From: a virus
Reading direction: 5' to 3' (one strand)
Virus record (IMG/VR): IMGVR_UViG_3300048021_000230
Location: 1 to 44,564 of that record
Length of the DNA stretch: 44,564 nt
The translations under genes were made by a program, and so were the position numbers. Positions within the stretch are counted from its first letter, which is position 1. Each line of letters opens with the position of its first letter. This document shows, piece after piece, positions 27,986-36,721 of this stretch. Below the pieces are notes generated by a model that had not been told where the DNA came from, ran no database searches, and saw only the letters and a program-made list of their open reading frames with translations.

Positions 27986-28700
27986 CTGGATCTGCAGTGA
28001 GAGGATCAGGTTGAACTGTGTACCTCATCTCGCGTGCTGCAGTTGTCTTGGAATCCAGTGCAGTATCCACGATCGATTTCTTAATAAGTTTATTGGTAAC
28101 GTCAGAGACAGGACCATAAACATATGTTTTAGCAGAGAACGAAAGTGTATAGATTAGAGTTCTACGTGTGGTGTAATCACCTTCATAGTCATCTTCATAA
28201 ACAACTGAGTTCAATGTGACTGGAAAGTCTTTAACTTCGCCGATCGCTTCCTGAAGATTCAGGGTTATGTTGAACATCGGTTGAAAGAATGGTAAGATCT
28301 GTTCAAGAATCTGGAGACCATCATCTTGGTTCTTTGCCATAATCGATAGTTCAAAGTCCACATTGTATGGGACTGGCATAAACGATTTTCTAGTCTTGCT
28401 GTCAGTACCCGTATAACGAATCACCTGTGTGGGTGATACTTTTCTGGTAGCATCATAAGCAAAACCAGAGATCTCAAAAGAGATTCTAGGTAGTGTGATC
28501 TGTACAGCATCTTTAGTTGTAAGATCTCCTACTTGCTTAAGACGTGCAAGGAACTTATCTTTAGGACCATATGCCAAGGGTACTTTCATAACCTCACTTC
28601 TACTACCTTCCGTACGCTTGATTTCAATATTATTGAACAGTGTACCGAAAGCAATAACAGTCTTTCTAAAAATTTCGTTGTAAGAATAGGTTCCTAACAT
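27903..28700 (-). CDS. gp15: Tail sheath stabiliser/completion protein gp15
   Basis: gp15 forms the terminator ring at the head-proximal end of the tail and connects it to the neck. Its 265 residues compare with 272 in T4. Typical blocks: MLGTYSYNEIFRKTVIAFGTLFNNI at the N-terminus, VPLAYGPKDKFLARL, ITLPRISFEISGFAYD and RKSFMPVPYNVDFELSIMAKN, then DDGLQILEQILPFFQP and RRTLIYTLSFSAKTYVYGP. The start overlaps the gp14 stop (TAATG) and the 3' end overlaps gp16, so gp13, gp14, gp15 and gp16 form one coupled unit as in T4. Confidence 0.95.
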   Translation of the reverse strand: MLGTYSYNEIFRKTVIAFGTLFNNIEIKRTEGSRSEVMKVPLAYGPKDKFLARLKQVGDLTTKDAVQITLPRISFEISGFAYDATRKVSPTQVIRYTGTDSKTRKSFMPVPYNVDFELSIMAKNQDDGLQILEQILPFFQPMFNITLNLQEAIGEVKDFPVTLNSVVYEDDYEGDYTTRRTLIYTLSFSAKTYVYGPVSDVTNKLIKKSIVDTALDSKTTAAREMRYTVQPDPLTADPDDNFGFNELYSEFSDGKSRNPVTGADE

Positions 28701-29566
28701 TACTGAGCGCCTCCAATTTCACCAAAAGGGTTACCTTCACTAAAGTCAATTAGAGCGTCCCCAAGAGTCTCAAAGGATGAATTCGCTTCAAACTCTGAGT
28801 TCGTATTATTTAGTGTATTGTAACTTGCAGTAGTCCAGGCAGCACCTGAAGTTTGACCAGTTACTGTTTCAGGAATGGTGAAAATACCAGACCTGTTGTA
28901 CACTTGTAGTTGTCTATTAGTTGAATCCCAAGACTTAACTTCGGCAGTAACATTAGATGTACCACCTGCGATCTCTTCACCAACTGTAAATGTACCAGTA
29001 CCACCAGTAGCAAAGTTGACAGTGATAGTCTGTGCAAGGTTTCTCTCGATAACATCGATTGCTTCGACGCCAGTATCGAGGTCCTCTCCACTGTATTCGA
29101 AGAGTTCACACTTGAGACCCCATACGTGGATCTTATTTAATTGATAGAATGGTTGTTCGTGCTCAACATATTGAATAGAAAATAACTTATTAGCAAGAGG
29201 GAAGTAAATCAAATCTCCTTCATTTGGTCTACCTTCTACAACCAGTGTTGTATTATCATCTACTAGATCTTGAAATCTTTTACGTGCAATAATAAAGTTA
29301 ACTTGATCAGCAATCCTTACACCAAATTTACTGAACAGATCTCCATCTCCACCAAACCCCTGTACGTTTTCTAGGTATCCTTCGATTTGATATGCAGAGT
29401 CAAATGAATTCAAAGAATCTTCTCCAAGAACTGTATCCTCAGAAACCAATGTCTTAGGGATGTAGTAAAGTTCTACACCAAACATTTTAATTTGTTCTAC
29501 GACAAGATCTTCAACGAGTTGTTGCTCGCCGCTTGTCCCTTGTGTGAAGTAAGAATTAGTAGGCAT
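28700..29566 (-). CDS. gp14: Neck protein gp14 with an inserted beta module
   Basis: A head-tail connector protein of 288 residues (T4: 256). The conserved part is SGEQQLVEDLVVEQIKMFG, VELYYIPKTLV, AYQIEGYLENVQGFGGDGDL and KFGVRIADQVNFIIARKRF, then KLFSIQYVEHEQPFYQL. Residues about 186-248 are a Gly/Thr/Val-rich module (TFTVGEEIAGGTSNVTAEV, then IFTIPETVTGQTSGAAW) that repeats a motif found several times in the giant protein at 37-44 kb and is not a feature I know in T4 gp14. The end returns to the usual FEANSSFETLGDALIDF. TAATG overlaps link it to gp13 and gp15. Confidence 0.95.
   Translation of the reverse strand: MPTNSYFTQGTSGEQQLVEDLVVEQIKMFGVELYYIPKTLVSEDTVLGEDSLNSFDSAYQIEGYLENVQGFGGDGDLFSKFGVRIADQVNFIIARKRFQDLVDDNTTLVVEGRPNEGDLIYFPLANKLFSIQYVEHEQPFYQLNKIHVWGLKCELFEYSGEDLDTGVEAIDVIERNLAQTITVNFATGGTGTFTVGEEIAGGTSNVTAEVKSWDSTNRQLQVYNRSGIFTIPETVTGQTSGAAWTTASYNTLNNTNSEFEANSSFETLGDALIDFSEGNPFGEIGGAQ
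28823..29011 (-). repeat. GEx(I/V)xGxTS-type module in gp14
   Basis: gp14 residues 186-248 contain two half-copies of F-T-(V/I)-x-E-x-(I/V)-x-G-x-T-S-x-(A/V). Matching motifs recur in the 2403-residue protein, for example at about 38.6-38.7, 39.8-39.9, 40.0-40.1, 41.8 and 42.9 kb. Confidence 0.65.
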
Positions 29567-30384
29567 TACCCGATCATATCTAGAGGTGGCATTTCGTATG
29601 TGCTACGGAGTTTTTCATCTAGTTGTTCTAGTTCAGTAATCGCATCACTGTAAATCTTTTCTCCGTTCAAGGTGACACCACCAGGAAGTTGCACGTTCTG
29701 GAACTTCGTAAGGTTCTGTCCCCAATACTTTTTAATCATTGCTGTAGTATAATCTTTCACCCAAAGTGTTCCATAAATCTTGCTCCAGTTCAAAGGATCA
29801 AGAGCACGAACACAATCAATAACAACATACGAACCCTCGTGAGCATCAGTCTTAGTATCAAAATCAATGAAAAGACGACCTTGTGTGGCATTAAACCTAG
29901 TAGGTTTCATACCTTCCAACAAGAAGTTGATTGTTTCAAGGTGGGTCTGAATCATATAGTAGTGATAGAACTGTGTTGATGTAAAATCAAACAGGTCATT
30001 CAATCTCATTTGATAACGAATATCAAACATATTACGAGTGCCTTTATCAGTAAAGGTAAAAATACCATTCACTGCCAAGACGTGTTCTGGCAAAATCAAG
30101 TAATTGCTCTGTGTCTTAAACACAGTTCCTGTGTTACCTGCCTGTAAAGTATCAGTACCAGTCTCAGATTCATCTGCTTGGAATCTTGTAATATCCTCAG
30201 CAGTGAACTGATGCTTTAAAAATACTTTTTCCGATCCTCCATAATGAAATTCTTGAAACGTTTCGATTGTATAATCGATAGCGTCATCAATTTGATCGTC
30301 AGATACGTTCACCTCCAAGACTGGTTTACCAAGTCTACGGAGTGCGTATTCTTTTAATTCTGCTTTGGAGGTGGGATTTGCCAT
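29566..30384 (-). CDS. gp13: Neck protein gp13
   Basis: Head completion/neck protein that binds the portal and receives the tail. Its 272 residues compare with 309 in T4. Recognisable: AELKEYALRRLGKPVLEVNVSDDQIDDAIDYTIETFQEFHY at the N-terminus, LILPEHVLAVNGIF, MIQTHLETINFLLEG and the C-terminal AITELEQLDEKLRSTYEMPP. Those N-terminal helices are the signature of this connector family. The start overlaps the upstream signal-peptide gene by one base (TAATG) and the stop does the same with gp14. No insertion relative to the core is obvious. Confidence 0.95.
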   Translation of the reverse strand: MANPTSKAELKEYALRRLGKPVLEVNVSDDQIDDAIDYTIETFQEFHYGGSEKVFLKHQFTAEDITRFQADESETGTDTLQAGNTGTVFKTQSNYLILPEHVLAVNGIFTFTDKGTRNMFDIRYQMRLNDLFDFTSTQFYHYYMIQTHLETINFLLEGMKPTRFNATQGRLFIDFDTKTDAHEGSYVVIDCVRALDPLNWSKIYGTLWVKDYTTAMIKKYWGQNLTKFQNVQLPGGVTLNGEKIYSDAITELEQLDEKLRSTYEMPPLDMIG

Positions 30385-30710
30385 TACTTTCGATTTTGTA
30401 GTTGTTGAACAACAGATTCTTTGCCCATAGGAGCAATGTCTCTAAGACCATTAGCATCAAACCAAGGAGCAGTCTCCCAGTTGAAACCTTCACCAAATGT
30501 ATTATCAGGTGCTACGACATACCAATGACATTTAGAGTCAGGTATATCAACAGCACACACTGCCCAGTCATCTGCCCACTGAGGTACTTGCACATACATC
30601 ACTGGTAAGTGATCAGCAAATACAGGTCCCACACTTACAAAGAGTGAAACTAAGCAAGAGAACACAAATAACAGTGGAACGAATTTAAGTGGGAATGGTG
30701 TCTTATTCAT
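30384..30710 (-). CDS. Small secreted protein between fibre and neck genes, 108 aa
   Basis: A 108-residue protein with a clear N-terminal signal peptide (NKTPFPLKF then PLLFVFSCLVSLFVSVGPVFA), probably cut before DHLPV at about residue 33. The mature part of about 75 residues is Trp-rich (QWADDWAVC, CHWYVV, FNWETAPWF) and has two cysteines (AVCAVD and SKCHW) that could form a disulfide outside the cytoplasm. It begins 3 bases after the fibre gene and overlaps the gp13 start by one base. A periplasmic or lumenal role, such as superinfection exclusion or interaction with host envelope or photosynthetic proteins, is possible. No family is recognised. Confidence 0.8.
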   Translation of the reverse strand: MNKTPFPLKFVPLLFVFSCLVSLFVSVGPVFADHLPVMYVQVPQWADDWAVCAVDIPDSKCHWYVVAPDNTFGEGFNWETAPWFDANGLRDIAPMGKESVVQQLQNRK

Positions 30711-30712
30711 TT

Positions 30713-33700
30713 TTATAAGGCAGCGATTGCCGCTTGGAATGCAGCATAAGTAGCGGAGTTTGCAGCAGCAGTTTTGAGTGCCGCTAGTGTAATTGTCTCT
30801 GCCTGTAATGCAGAGTCAGCAGTTGCACCTTGTGCAGCAGTAGCGTATGCAGTAGATGCAGTCGCAGCAGCAGTTCCTAATGTAGGTTTGCCAGTTAGAT
30901 CTGCGTATGCACCAGAGAATAGTGTAGGCAGGTTACTAAGATCATTATAAGATCCACTGGTTGCAACTGTGGCAAGGTCTCCTGGTTGTGTAGCAGAAGC
31001 AGCAAGTGTACCCTGTGCAGAAGTTGCATATGCAGTTGCCGCAGTGGTAGCAGCAGTGCCAAGACCAAGAGTTGTTCTTGCAGCAGCAGCGTCAGCATCA
31101 TCAATCAGGGTTCCACCGAAGGTGCTGACATCAGATGCGTCAAGTTTTCCAGTGATACCAGCAACAACACGAGCATCAGCACGTGCGTTTGTGTAGTATA
31201 GATTTGTGCCTTCACTTAAATTACTTGTTGACTTACTGGATAGGTCTAAGTTTGCACCTGTCTGTAAGTTAACTCTTGCATCAGCACGAGCATTGGTGTA
31301 GTAAAGGTTAGTGCCTTCAGCAAGATCAGCAGTATCGTGGTTAGATATAGATGCAATCGTTGTTGGAATTGTGTATGAGATAACACCAGTGCCACTGTTG
31401 TATCCTAGATCTCCACTGACTGAGATGTGTCCACGAGTTCTGGCAGCAGTAGTAAAGAGATTGGTTGATCCCTCAGTAATGTTGTCAGTATTAATGTCTG
31501 CTTGAGTTGCACTCAAAGTCAGTAGGTTACCTGCGTCATCGTATGATGCAGTAATACCTGTACCACCAGAGATAAGAGCAGCAACGCGATCATCAACTCT
31601 CTCATCAGTGAAGTAAAGGTTAGTTGAACCCTCAGCAAGAGCGTTAGTATTATGGTTCGCGATAGAACCAACCTGTGACTGACCGAAAGTAATAGTTCCA
31701 GTAATGTTCAAGTTACCCTGAACCTCAAAGTTCGTTGTAGAAACGAAGTTAGTAACACTCAGAGTGTTAGAGAATGGGTTGTATGTAAGGTTGGCAGAGT
31801 CAACAAACATTCCTGTATGCCCTGTGTTAGAGGAAGAGAATGTTGGATAGAATGTAGTATTATTATTTGTATTGTTAACGTCAATATTATTTGCGTTCGT
31901 TGCAGTTCCTGTAACATCACCAGTCAAGTTACCAGTAATCTGTCCAGTAACACCCAAGGTGTTGCCCATTGTGACAGCATCGGTAAATGAACCAGTACCA
32001 GAAGTAACCAAGTTACCCGCCATAGTGACGTGTCCAGTTGTGGATTCAAGAGTAATCTTGTCCTGACTGTTACCGTTCTGTAGTTTCAGTGTCTTAGTAG
32101 CACCTCTGATAACCACATTATCTTTGAACAGTGAAGTGCTGTTCTGAGTAAGAGCATCATTAAGTGTGGTTGTACCATCAACATTCAGTGTGCTATCAAA
32201 GTCAACACCCTGAGTCACATTCAATGTGTCATCAATAACAGTTGCACCAAGAATATCAAGTGAACCGTCGATGTCAGTGTTACCGTTGGAAGAGTTAACG
32301 TTGAACTTGTTAGAACCAATCGCGAGGTTACCACCGATCGTTACAGTAGACTGAAGATCAGCAATACCAGATGCAGTGATAGTTGAAACGTTAGTAGCAG
32401 CAGTAACACCAAGTGTACCTACGATTAGAGTATTACCTGTAGGTCCGTCAACAGTAAAGTTACCGTTACCAACATTAAGATCATCGCCAATATATGCTTT
32501 CTTAGATACCGCCAAACCACCAGCAGTGAATACTGAAGCGACATTGTTGGATGCACTAACAGCATCTGCAGTATCATTGAATCTTACATTCTCAGCGTAA
32601 GTCTGAATACTTGCGTAACTTACAGTTCCATCAATTACTGAGTTACCATAGAGACGAACATCACCTGAAACAACCAAGTTGTTTCCGATTGATGCACCAC
32701 CCGTAACTCTAAGAGCACCGTTTCCTGAATAAGATCCAGTCGTGGTTGCTACTGAGTTATTTGTAATTGATGTAACACCTGTTACACCTAGAGTGTTTGT
32801 AATGTTTGTAGCATTCGTTACATCCAGTGTTCCACCGATTGTGGTATTGGATGTCACGTCAAGGGTGCTAGAAAGCGTTGTAGCGTTCGTAACTCCCAAA
32901 GTACCACCGATAGTGGTATTGCTGGTTACTGCCAGTGTAGAGGACAGCGTAGCGGCACCTGAGGAACCGAATGTACCTGCTACTTGTGTATCACCTGTTC
33001 CTGCATCTACAGTAAACTTATTATTATTGACTGCTAGATCATTAGTAACATCAAATGTTCCTGTTACTGAAAGGTTACCACCGAAGGATCCATCATCTGT
33101 AACAACGAGATCGTCGCCGACATAAAGATCCATACCGATGCCAGCACCGCCACCAACGATAAGAGCACCAGACCCTGAGTTAGTTGCGTTGGTTGTATCG
33201 AATAGTTTGACTGATCCCGCATCGATGCCTGATCTGGTTCCTGCGAATGCTTCACTTGAGTTTGTTGCATCGTGATAAAGAGCGAATCTGGAAGCGGAGT
33301 TATCCCAACCGAAGAATCCAATTTTACCAGATCCATCGTAATATCTGAACTCAACACCACGATCCTTAGTATCTGATGACTGAGGAACAGTGTCTCCACC
33401 CAGTGTAATAACTGGATCATCAAGTTGTGTTGTGGTTGAGTTAACAGTTGTTGTAGTTCCGTTAACAGTCAAGTTACCTTCGATCAAGGTATTTGAATTG
33501 ACTGTCAAGTCACCATCAACAGTTACGTTGTCAGTAAACTGAGAGACTGCATTAACTGTCAAGACATCAGTATTTGCATCACCAATAGTGGTCAGAGGAC
33601 CATTGATTGTAACGTGACGGTTGAATGTGCTATCACCGTGAACAGTGAAAGTACCGACAGTGCTTGAACCCTGTCCAGTTCTACCAATCTCAGTGTTACC

Positions 33701-36631
33701 TGATTCACCAAGTACACTAAACTCAACAGTATCATTAGAGTTAAGTTTACCGATGTATAGATCATCACCAATGTGAAGGTCAGTAGCAATACCTGCACCA
33801 CCATAGACTCTCAAGTTAGAGTTGTTATGTGTAGCGTAGGAAGGAGTATATGCAATAGATGTACCAGTTCTAAACTTATATCGTACTCTCAAATAGTTCT
33901 GTGTACTGAATGTTTCAGTCGTAGTACCTTGGTCTTTCTGGTTGATAGCACCGTTGATATAGAGGTCATTATTGAATAGAGTATCTCCTTCAATATAACC
34001 ACCACCATCAAATCTAAATGCACCGTAGTCAGCACCACTGATAACAAAGTTATTATTACCGTCAGTAGAGATTGTAGGTGTATCGGTATCCTCAAGATAT
34101 ACAAACTGAGCAACGTTTAGAGATCCTTCAATATCAGTGTTACCATTTGTGCTAGTAACTTGGAACTTATTGACTGAACCATTTGTAATGGTCAGTGTCT
34201 TAGCAGTTGTATCAAGAAGAATGTTGTTGTGGAAAGTTGAATTGCCGTCAACATCCAGTTCAGCATTCAATGTTGTGTTCTGATCAACATCAAGAGTGCT
34301 ATTAAATGTTACGCCACTATCTACATCTAATGTGCCGTCTGTGTGTGTATTACCATTATCTGTGTCTACATCAAATACACTTACACCTGCAGCAGTTTGA
34401 ATATCAAATTTCTTATTGTCTGCTTGAACGATCAAGTTATCAGTAACTGTGGTCTCTAGTTGTACATCAAGAGTACCTTCGATAACTGTGTTACCTGTGT
34501 CAGTATCAACTGTAAACTTATCTACACCTGCTGCAGTTTGAATCTTGAAGTCTTCGTTATCAGACTTGATGATAACAGTGTCATTAATTTCTGTCTGACC
34601 CGCGATGGTTACTTCACCACCGATATGTGCATTCTCAGAAAGACCCAAACCACCAGTTACAACAAGCGTACCTGTAGTAGTTGAGGTAGAACCAGTATTT
34701 GTAGTTAGAGAAAGACCACCTGCTTTGATGTAAGCATCAGTTCCAGTAAATGTCTCGCTACTATTTGTTGCATCATAAAGGAATGCATAACCACCAGTAC
34801 CAGAATCAAGACGTGTTAGATCTTCATCCCATCCGAAGAAACCAACTCTTGCCTGCGAATCGTAATATTTAAACTCAATACCACGATCTAGTCCATCATC
34901 AGACCCAGGTGCAGTGTCTCCACCAAGGGTAAAGATAGGGTCATCAATAGTAACAGTCGTGCTGTTAACAGTTGTTGTTGTTCCATCGACTTGGAAATCT
35001 CCGTGAACTCTGACAGTACCTGTGATTGCTCTGTCATCACCAGGGTCAAGGTGAAGAGTTGAGTCAGTCGTAGCAATGTAGTTCTCTTGAATTCTTACAT
35101 CTTCGACCCAAATTTTACCTGCAGCATCAGATGCACTGATCTGTACTGTATCTTCTGCTGTAATGATTACATTAGAAGTTCCTGATCCTGCGTTAGTAGC
35201 AAGGATACTTAAGTTTCTATTAGATGTACTATTTTGTGTAGTCTGAAATATTAGGTTACCATCGCCAGTCTTATCCAGTGTCTGAGCAACTGTTCCATCA
35301 AGAGTAATATCAGGATCAGAAAAATAGGAACGGACGTTAACATCAAACTCACCAGCGCCACCATCGCCTGTATTATTAGCGCCAACAAGTAAGTTGCCGC
35401 TTGTATCATTAACTTTAACATAGTTGAGATAATTAAATCCTCTATAACCTGATGTAGCAGTTAGTTCGTTATCAAGTTCAAATGTTTCAACAGTATTTCC
35501 GTCTGCAAATCCAAGTACATTATTCTGAAGTTGTGTATTATCTACTGCTGCGGCGGCAATGGTGACGTGCCCGCCACTGTCAACGTCGAAATCTTCCTGT
35601 GCAAATGATGCCAGTCCCTTCTGCTCCGTCGCCTCAGCCGCGAGGTAGCGCCAACTTCCAGTATCGCCAGTGGTATGAGTAGGAGCACCAAGACCACTAC
35701 CAATGTCCGCAATTGCTTGGTAAACTTTTGAGGCATTCTTGATGATGTCATATCTGCTGTATGCTGTACCTGCATCATAGTCTGGCATCTTTGTGCCTTC
35801 AGTTGCAGTAGCAATAGGCACAGTTAAGGCAGCGCCTAAGCGACCATACCTGTCTACACTAAATTTAGTTGCATTGACAGTTTCACTAGACCCATTTCCA
35901 GTGACAGATGTCAGGGATTCCGTATTATAATTACCAACAACCACTGCAGTATCTGCAAGGTCGATGAATGGGTTTTGAGATGTTCCGTCAGGAACTGTGA
36001 ACACAATTCGTCCACCACCACCAGTTAACTGTCTGGTTAAAATATTTCCTTGAGATGCACGAACAAGAATACCAACGTTCGTAAGTTGAGCAAGTGAGGT
36101 TAGGTCATCATCCAATGCCTGAGCATCAGAGATACCATAGTCAGCAAGTGTAGATGCAAGTTCAGCACCAACCACACGACCTTGTGAGTTAACTCTAACC
36201 CTTGTGTAGAGTGCTTCAGCAGTAGGGTTAGCAGGATCGTAGTGAGGCAAACTCGTCATAAGTGACAAGTCGGTGTTCAATGTAAGGTTAGAAGAACCGT
36301 CGAATGAACCAGAACCTGTTACCTGACCTGATAATTGTATTTGACGTGCGTTTGATAATCTAGTGGCAGTTGAGGCATTACCGATAAGAGTCGCAGTGAC
36401 AGCACCCGCTTGGAAGTTACCGTCAGCGTCTCTCTTTACAAGAGTATTTGCAGCGTTTGATTCTGTTTCTAGTGGTCGCTCATATTTCAGCGAGTTCCAC
36501 GGGGTAACACCGTCACCAATCTTGATACGTGAAGTATCAATTTCGATTCCAAGTTCACCCTGTGCCAGGATTGGATTGATGTTTGCCCATTGCTGAGCAC
36601 CATCACGTCTTAATTGTAGTCTATTTGCCAT
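30713..36631 (-). CDS. Giant repetitive tail fibre/virion protein, 1972 aa
   Basis: A fibre-like structural protein. The N-terminal 50 residues (LQLRRDGAQQWANINPILAQ, GELGIEIDTSRIKIGDG, TPWNSLKY) follow the Mtd-type attachment domain seen at the start of many phage fibres. The rest is Gly/Thr/Asn/Asp-rich beta repeats. One long block (TTTVNSTT..(I/L)DDP, TLGGDT, RG(I/V)EF(K/R)YYD, GFFGWD) occurs twice, short repeats of the type (S/N)TTIGGTL.VTNAT occur near 32.8-33.0 kb, and EGTNLYYTNARADARV-type repeats plus an Ala-rich tail with LTGKPTLGTAA close it. I see no intramolecular chaperone or lectin domain at the C-terminus. It lies in the place of T4 genes 11, 12 and wac. A perfect late box precedes it. 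Confidence 0.88.
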   Translation of the reverse strand: MANRLQLRRDGAQQWANINPILAQGELGIEIDTSRIKIGDGVTPWNSLKYERPLETESNAANTLVKRDADGNFQAGAVTATLIGNASTATRLSNARQIQLSGQVTGSGSFDGSSNLTLNTDLSLMTSLPHYDPANPTAEALYTRVRVNSQGRVVGAELASTLADYGISDAQALDDDLTSLAQLTNVGILVRASQGNILTRQLTGGGGRIVFTVPDGTSQNPFIDLADTAVVVGNYNTESLTSVTGNGSSETVNATKFSVDRYGRLGAALTVPIATATEGTKMPDYDAGTAYSRYDIIKNASKVYQAIADIGSGLGAPTHTTGDTGSWRYLAAEATEQKGLASFAQEDFDVDSGGHVTIAAAAVDNTQLQNNVLGFADGNTVETFELDNELTATSGYRGFNYLNYVKVNDTSGNLLVGANNTGDGGAGEFDVNVRSYFSDPDITLDGTVAQTLDKTGDGNLIFQTTQNSTSNRNLSILATNAGSGTSNVIITAEDTVQISASDAAGKIWVEDVRIQENYIATTDSTLHLDPGDDRAITGTVRVHGDFQVDGTTTTVNSTTVTIDDPIFTLGGDTAPGSDDGLDRGIEFKYYDSQARVGFFGWDEDLTRLDSGTGGYAFLYDATNSSETFTGTDAYIKAGGLSLTTNTGSTSTTTGTLVVTGGLGLSENAHIGGEVTIAGQTEINDTVIIKSDNEDFKIQTAAGVDKFTVDTDTGNTVIEGTLDVQLETTVTDNLIVQADNKKFDIQTAAGVSVFDVDTDNGNTHTDGTLDVDSGVTFNSTLDVDQNTTLNAELDVDGNSTFHNNILLDTTAKTLTITNGSVNKFQVTSTNGNTDIEGSLNVAQFVYLEDTDTPTISTDGNNNFVISGADYGAFRFDGGGYIEGDTLFNNDLYINGAINQKDQGTTTETFSTQNYLRVRYKFRTGTSIAYTPSYATHNNSNLRVYGGAGIATDLHIGDDLYIGKLNSNDTVEFSVLGESGNTEIGRTGQGSSTVGTFTVHGDSTFNRHVTINGPLTTIGDANTDVLTVNAVSQFTDNVTVDGDLTVNSNTLIEGNLTVNGTTTTVNSTTTQLDDPVITLGGDTVPQSSDTKDRGVEFRYYDGSGKIGFFGWDNSASRFALYHDATNSSEAFAGTRSGIDAGSVKLFDTTNATNSGSGALIVGGGAGIGMDLYVGDDLVVTDDGSFGGNLSVTGTFDVTNDLAVNNNKFTVDAGTGDTQVAGTFGSSGAATLSSTLAVTSNTTIGGTLGVTNATTLSSTLDVTSNTTIGGTLDVTNATNITNTLGVTGVTSITNNSVATTTGSYSGNGALRVTGGASIGNNLVVSGDVRLYGNSVIDGTVSYASIQTYAENVRFNDTADAVSASNNVASVFTAGGLAVSKKAYIGDDLNVGNGNFTVDGPTGNTLIVGTLGVTAATNVSTITASGIADLQSTVTIGGNLAIGSNKFNVNSSNGNTDIDGSLDILGATVIDDTLNVTQGVDFDSTLNVDGTTTLNDALTQNSTSLFKDNVVIRGATKTLKLQNGNSQDKITLESTTGHVTMAGNLVTSGTGSFTDAVTMGNTLGVTGQITGNLTGDVTGTATNANNIDVNNTNNNTTFYPTFSSSNTGHTGMFVDSANLTYNPFSNTLSVTNFVSTTNFEVQGNLNITGTITFGQSQVGSIANHNTNALAEGSTNLYFTDERVDDRVAALISGGTGITASYDDAGNLLTLSATQADINTDNITEGSTNLFTTAARTRGHISVSGDLGYNSGTGVISYTIPTTIASISNHDTADLAEGTNLYYTNARADARVNLQTGANLDLSSKSTSNLSEGTNLYYTNARADARVVAGITGKLDASDVSTFGGTLIDDADAAAARTTLGLGTAATTAATAYATSAQGTLAASATQPGDLATVATSGSYNDLSNLPTLFSGAYADLTGKPTLGTAAATASTAYATAAQGATADSALQAETITLAALKTAAANSATYAAFQAAIAAL
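31165..31640 (-). repeat. EG(S)TNLYYTNARADARV-type repeats in the fibre C-terminal part
   Basis: Four related units of the form E-G-(S)-T-N-L-(Y/F)-x-T-x-x-R-x-x-x-(R/H)-(V/I) are encoded near 31170-31216, 31275-31322, 31425-31475 and 31570-31640. The first two are nearly identical in protein and alike in DNA. Confidence 0.85.
32755..32965 (-). repeat. Short tandem repeats (STLxVTSNTTIGGTLxVTNAT) in the fibre
   Basis: Two near-identical units of about 22 codons (STLAVTSNTTIGGTLGVTNAT and STLDVTSNTTIGGTLDVTNAT types, each here described by pattern) lie in tandem, followed by a decayed third. The DNA copies are similar enough for slippage or recombination. Confidence 0.85.
33100..33500 (-). 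repeat. Large fibre repeat, copy B
   Basis: Encodes the block T-x-x-L-D-D-P-V-I-T-L-G-G-D-T, D-R-G-V-E-F-R-Y-Y-D, I-G-F-F-G-W-D, H-D-A-T-N-S-S-E, G-(A/T)-L-(I/V)-V-x-G-G. It pairs with copy A at 34615-35015. Confidence 0.85.
34615..35015 (-). repeat. Large fibre repeat, copy A
   Basis: Encodes the same block as copy B: T-I-D-D-P-I-F-T-L-G-G-D-T, D-R-G-I-E-F-K-Y-Y-D, V-G-F-F-G-W-D, Y-D-A-T-N-S-S-E, then a G-T-L-V-V-T-G-G-L-G end. The copies are about 1.5 kb apart and clearly diverged. Confidence 0.85.
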
Positions 36632-36679
36632 TGGTTAACACACGTGGTATCCGTTAACGGAGATAATCTGCCTCTCAGA

Positions 36680-36687
36680 TATTTATA
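36680..36687 (-). promoter_or_regulatory. Late promoter box TATAAATA before the fibre gene
   Basis: A perfect TATAAATA on the minus strand at 36687-36680, 49 bases upstream of the fibre ATG and 7 bases downstream of the T-run of the terminator at 36694-36720. The fibre and neck genes should therefore start a new late transcript. Confidence 0.82.
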
Positions 36688-36693
36688 CAGCAA

Positions 36694-36720
36694 ATAAAAA
36701 GGACCCTTTCGGGTCCAAAG
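36694..36720 (-). terminator. Rho-independent terminator before the fibre gene
   Basis: On the minus strand GGACCC, loop GAAA, GGGTCC (36716-36701) followed by TTTTT. It has a perfect 6-bp stem with a GAAA tetraloop, immediately after the stop of the 75-residue gene. The stem sequence is the same as in the gp23 terminator. Confidence 0.92.
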
Positions 36721-36721
36721 G

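Noticed and set aside
30895-31201. Ala/Cys/Ser-rich plus-strand and alternate-frame ORFs in the fibre 3' part
   Set aside because: They come from the GCA/AGC triplet-rich Ala repeats read in other frames.
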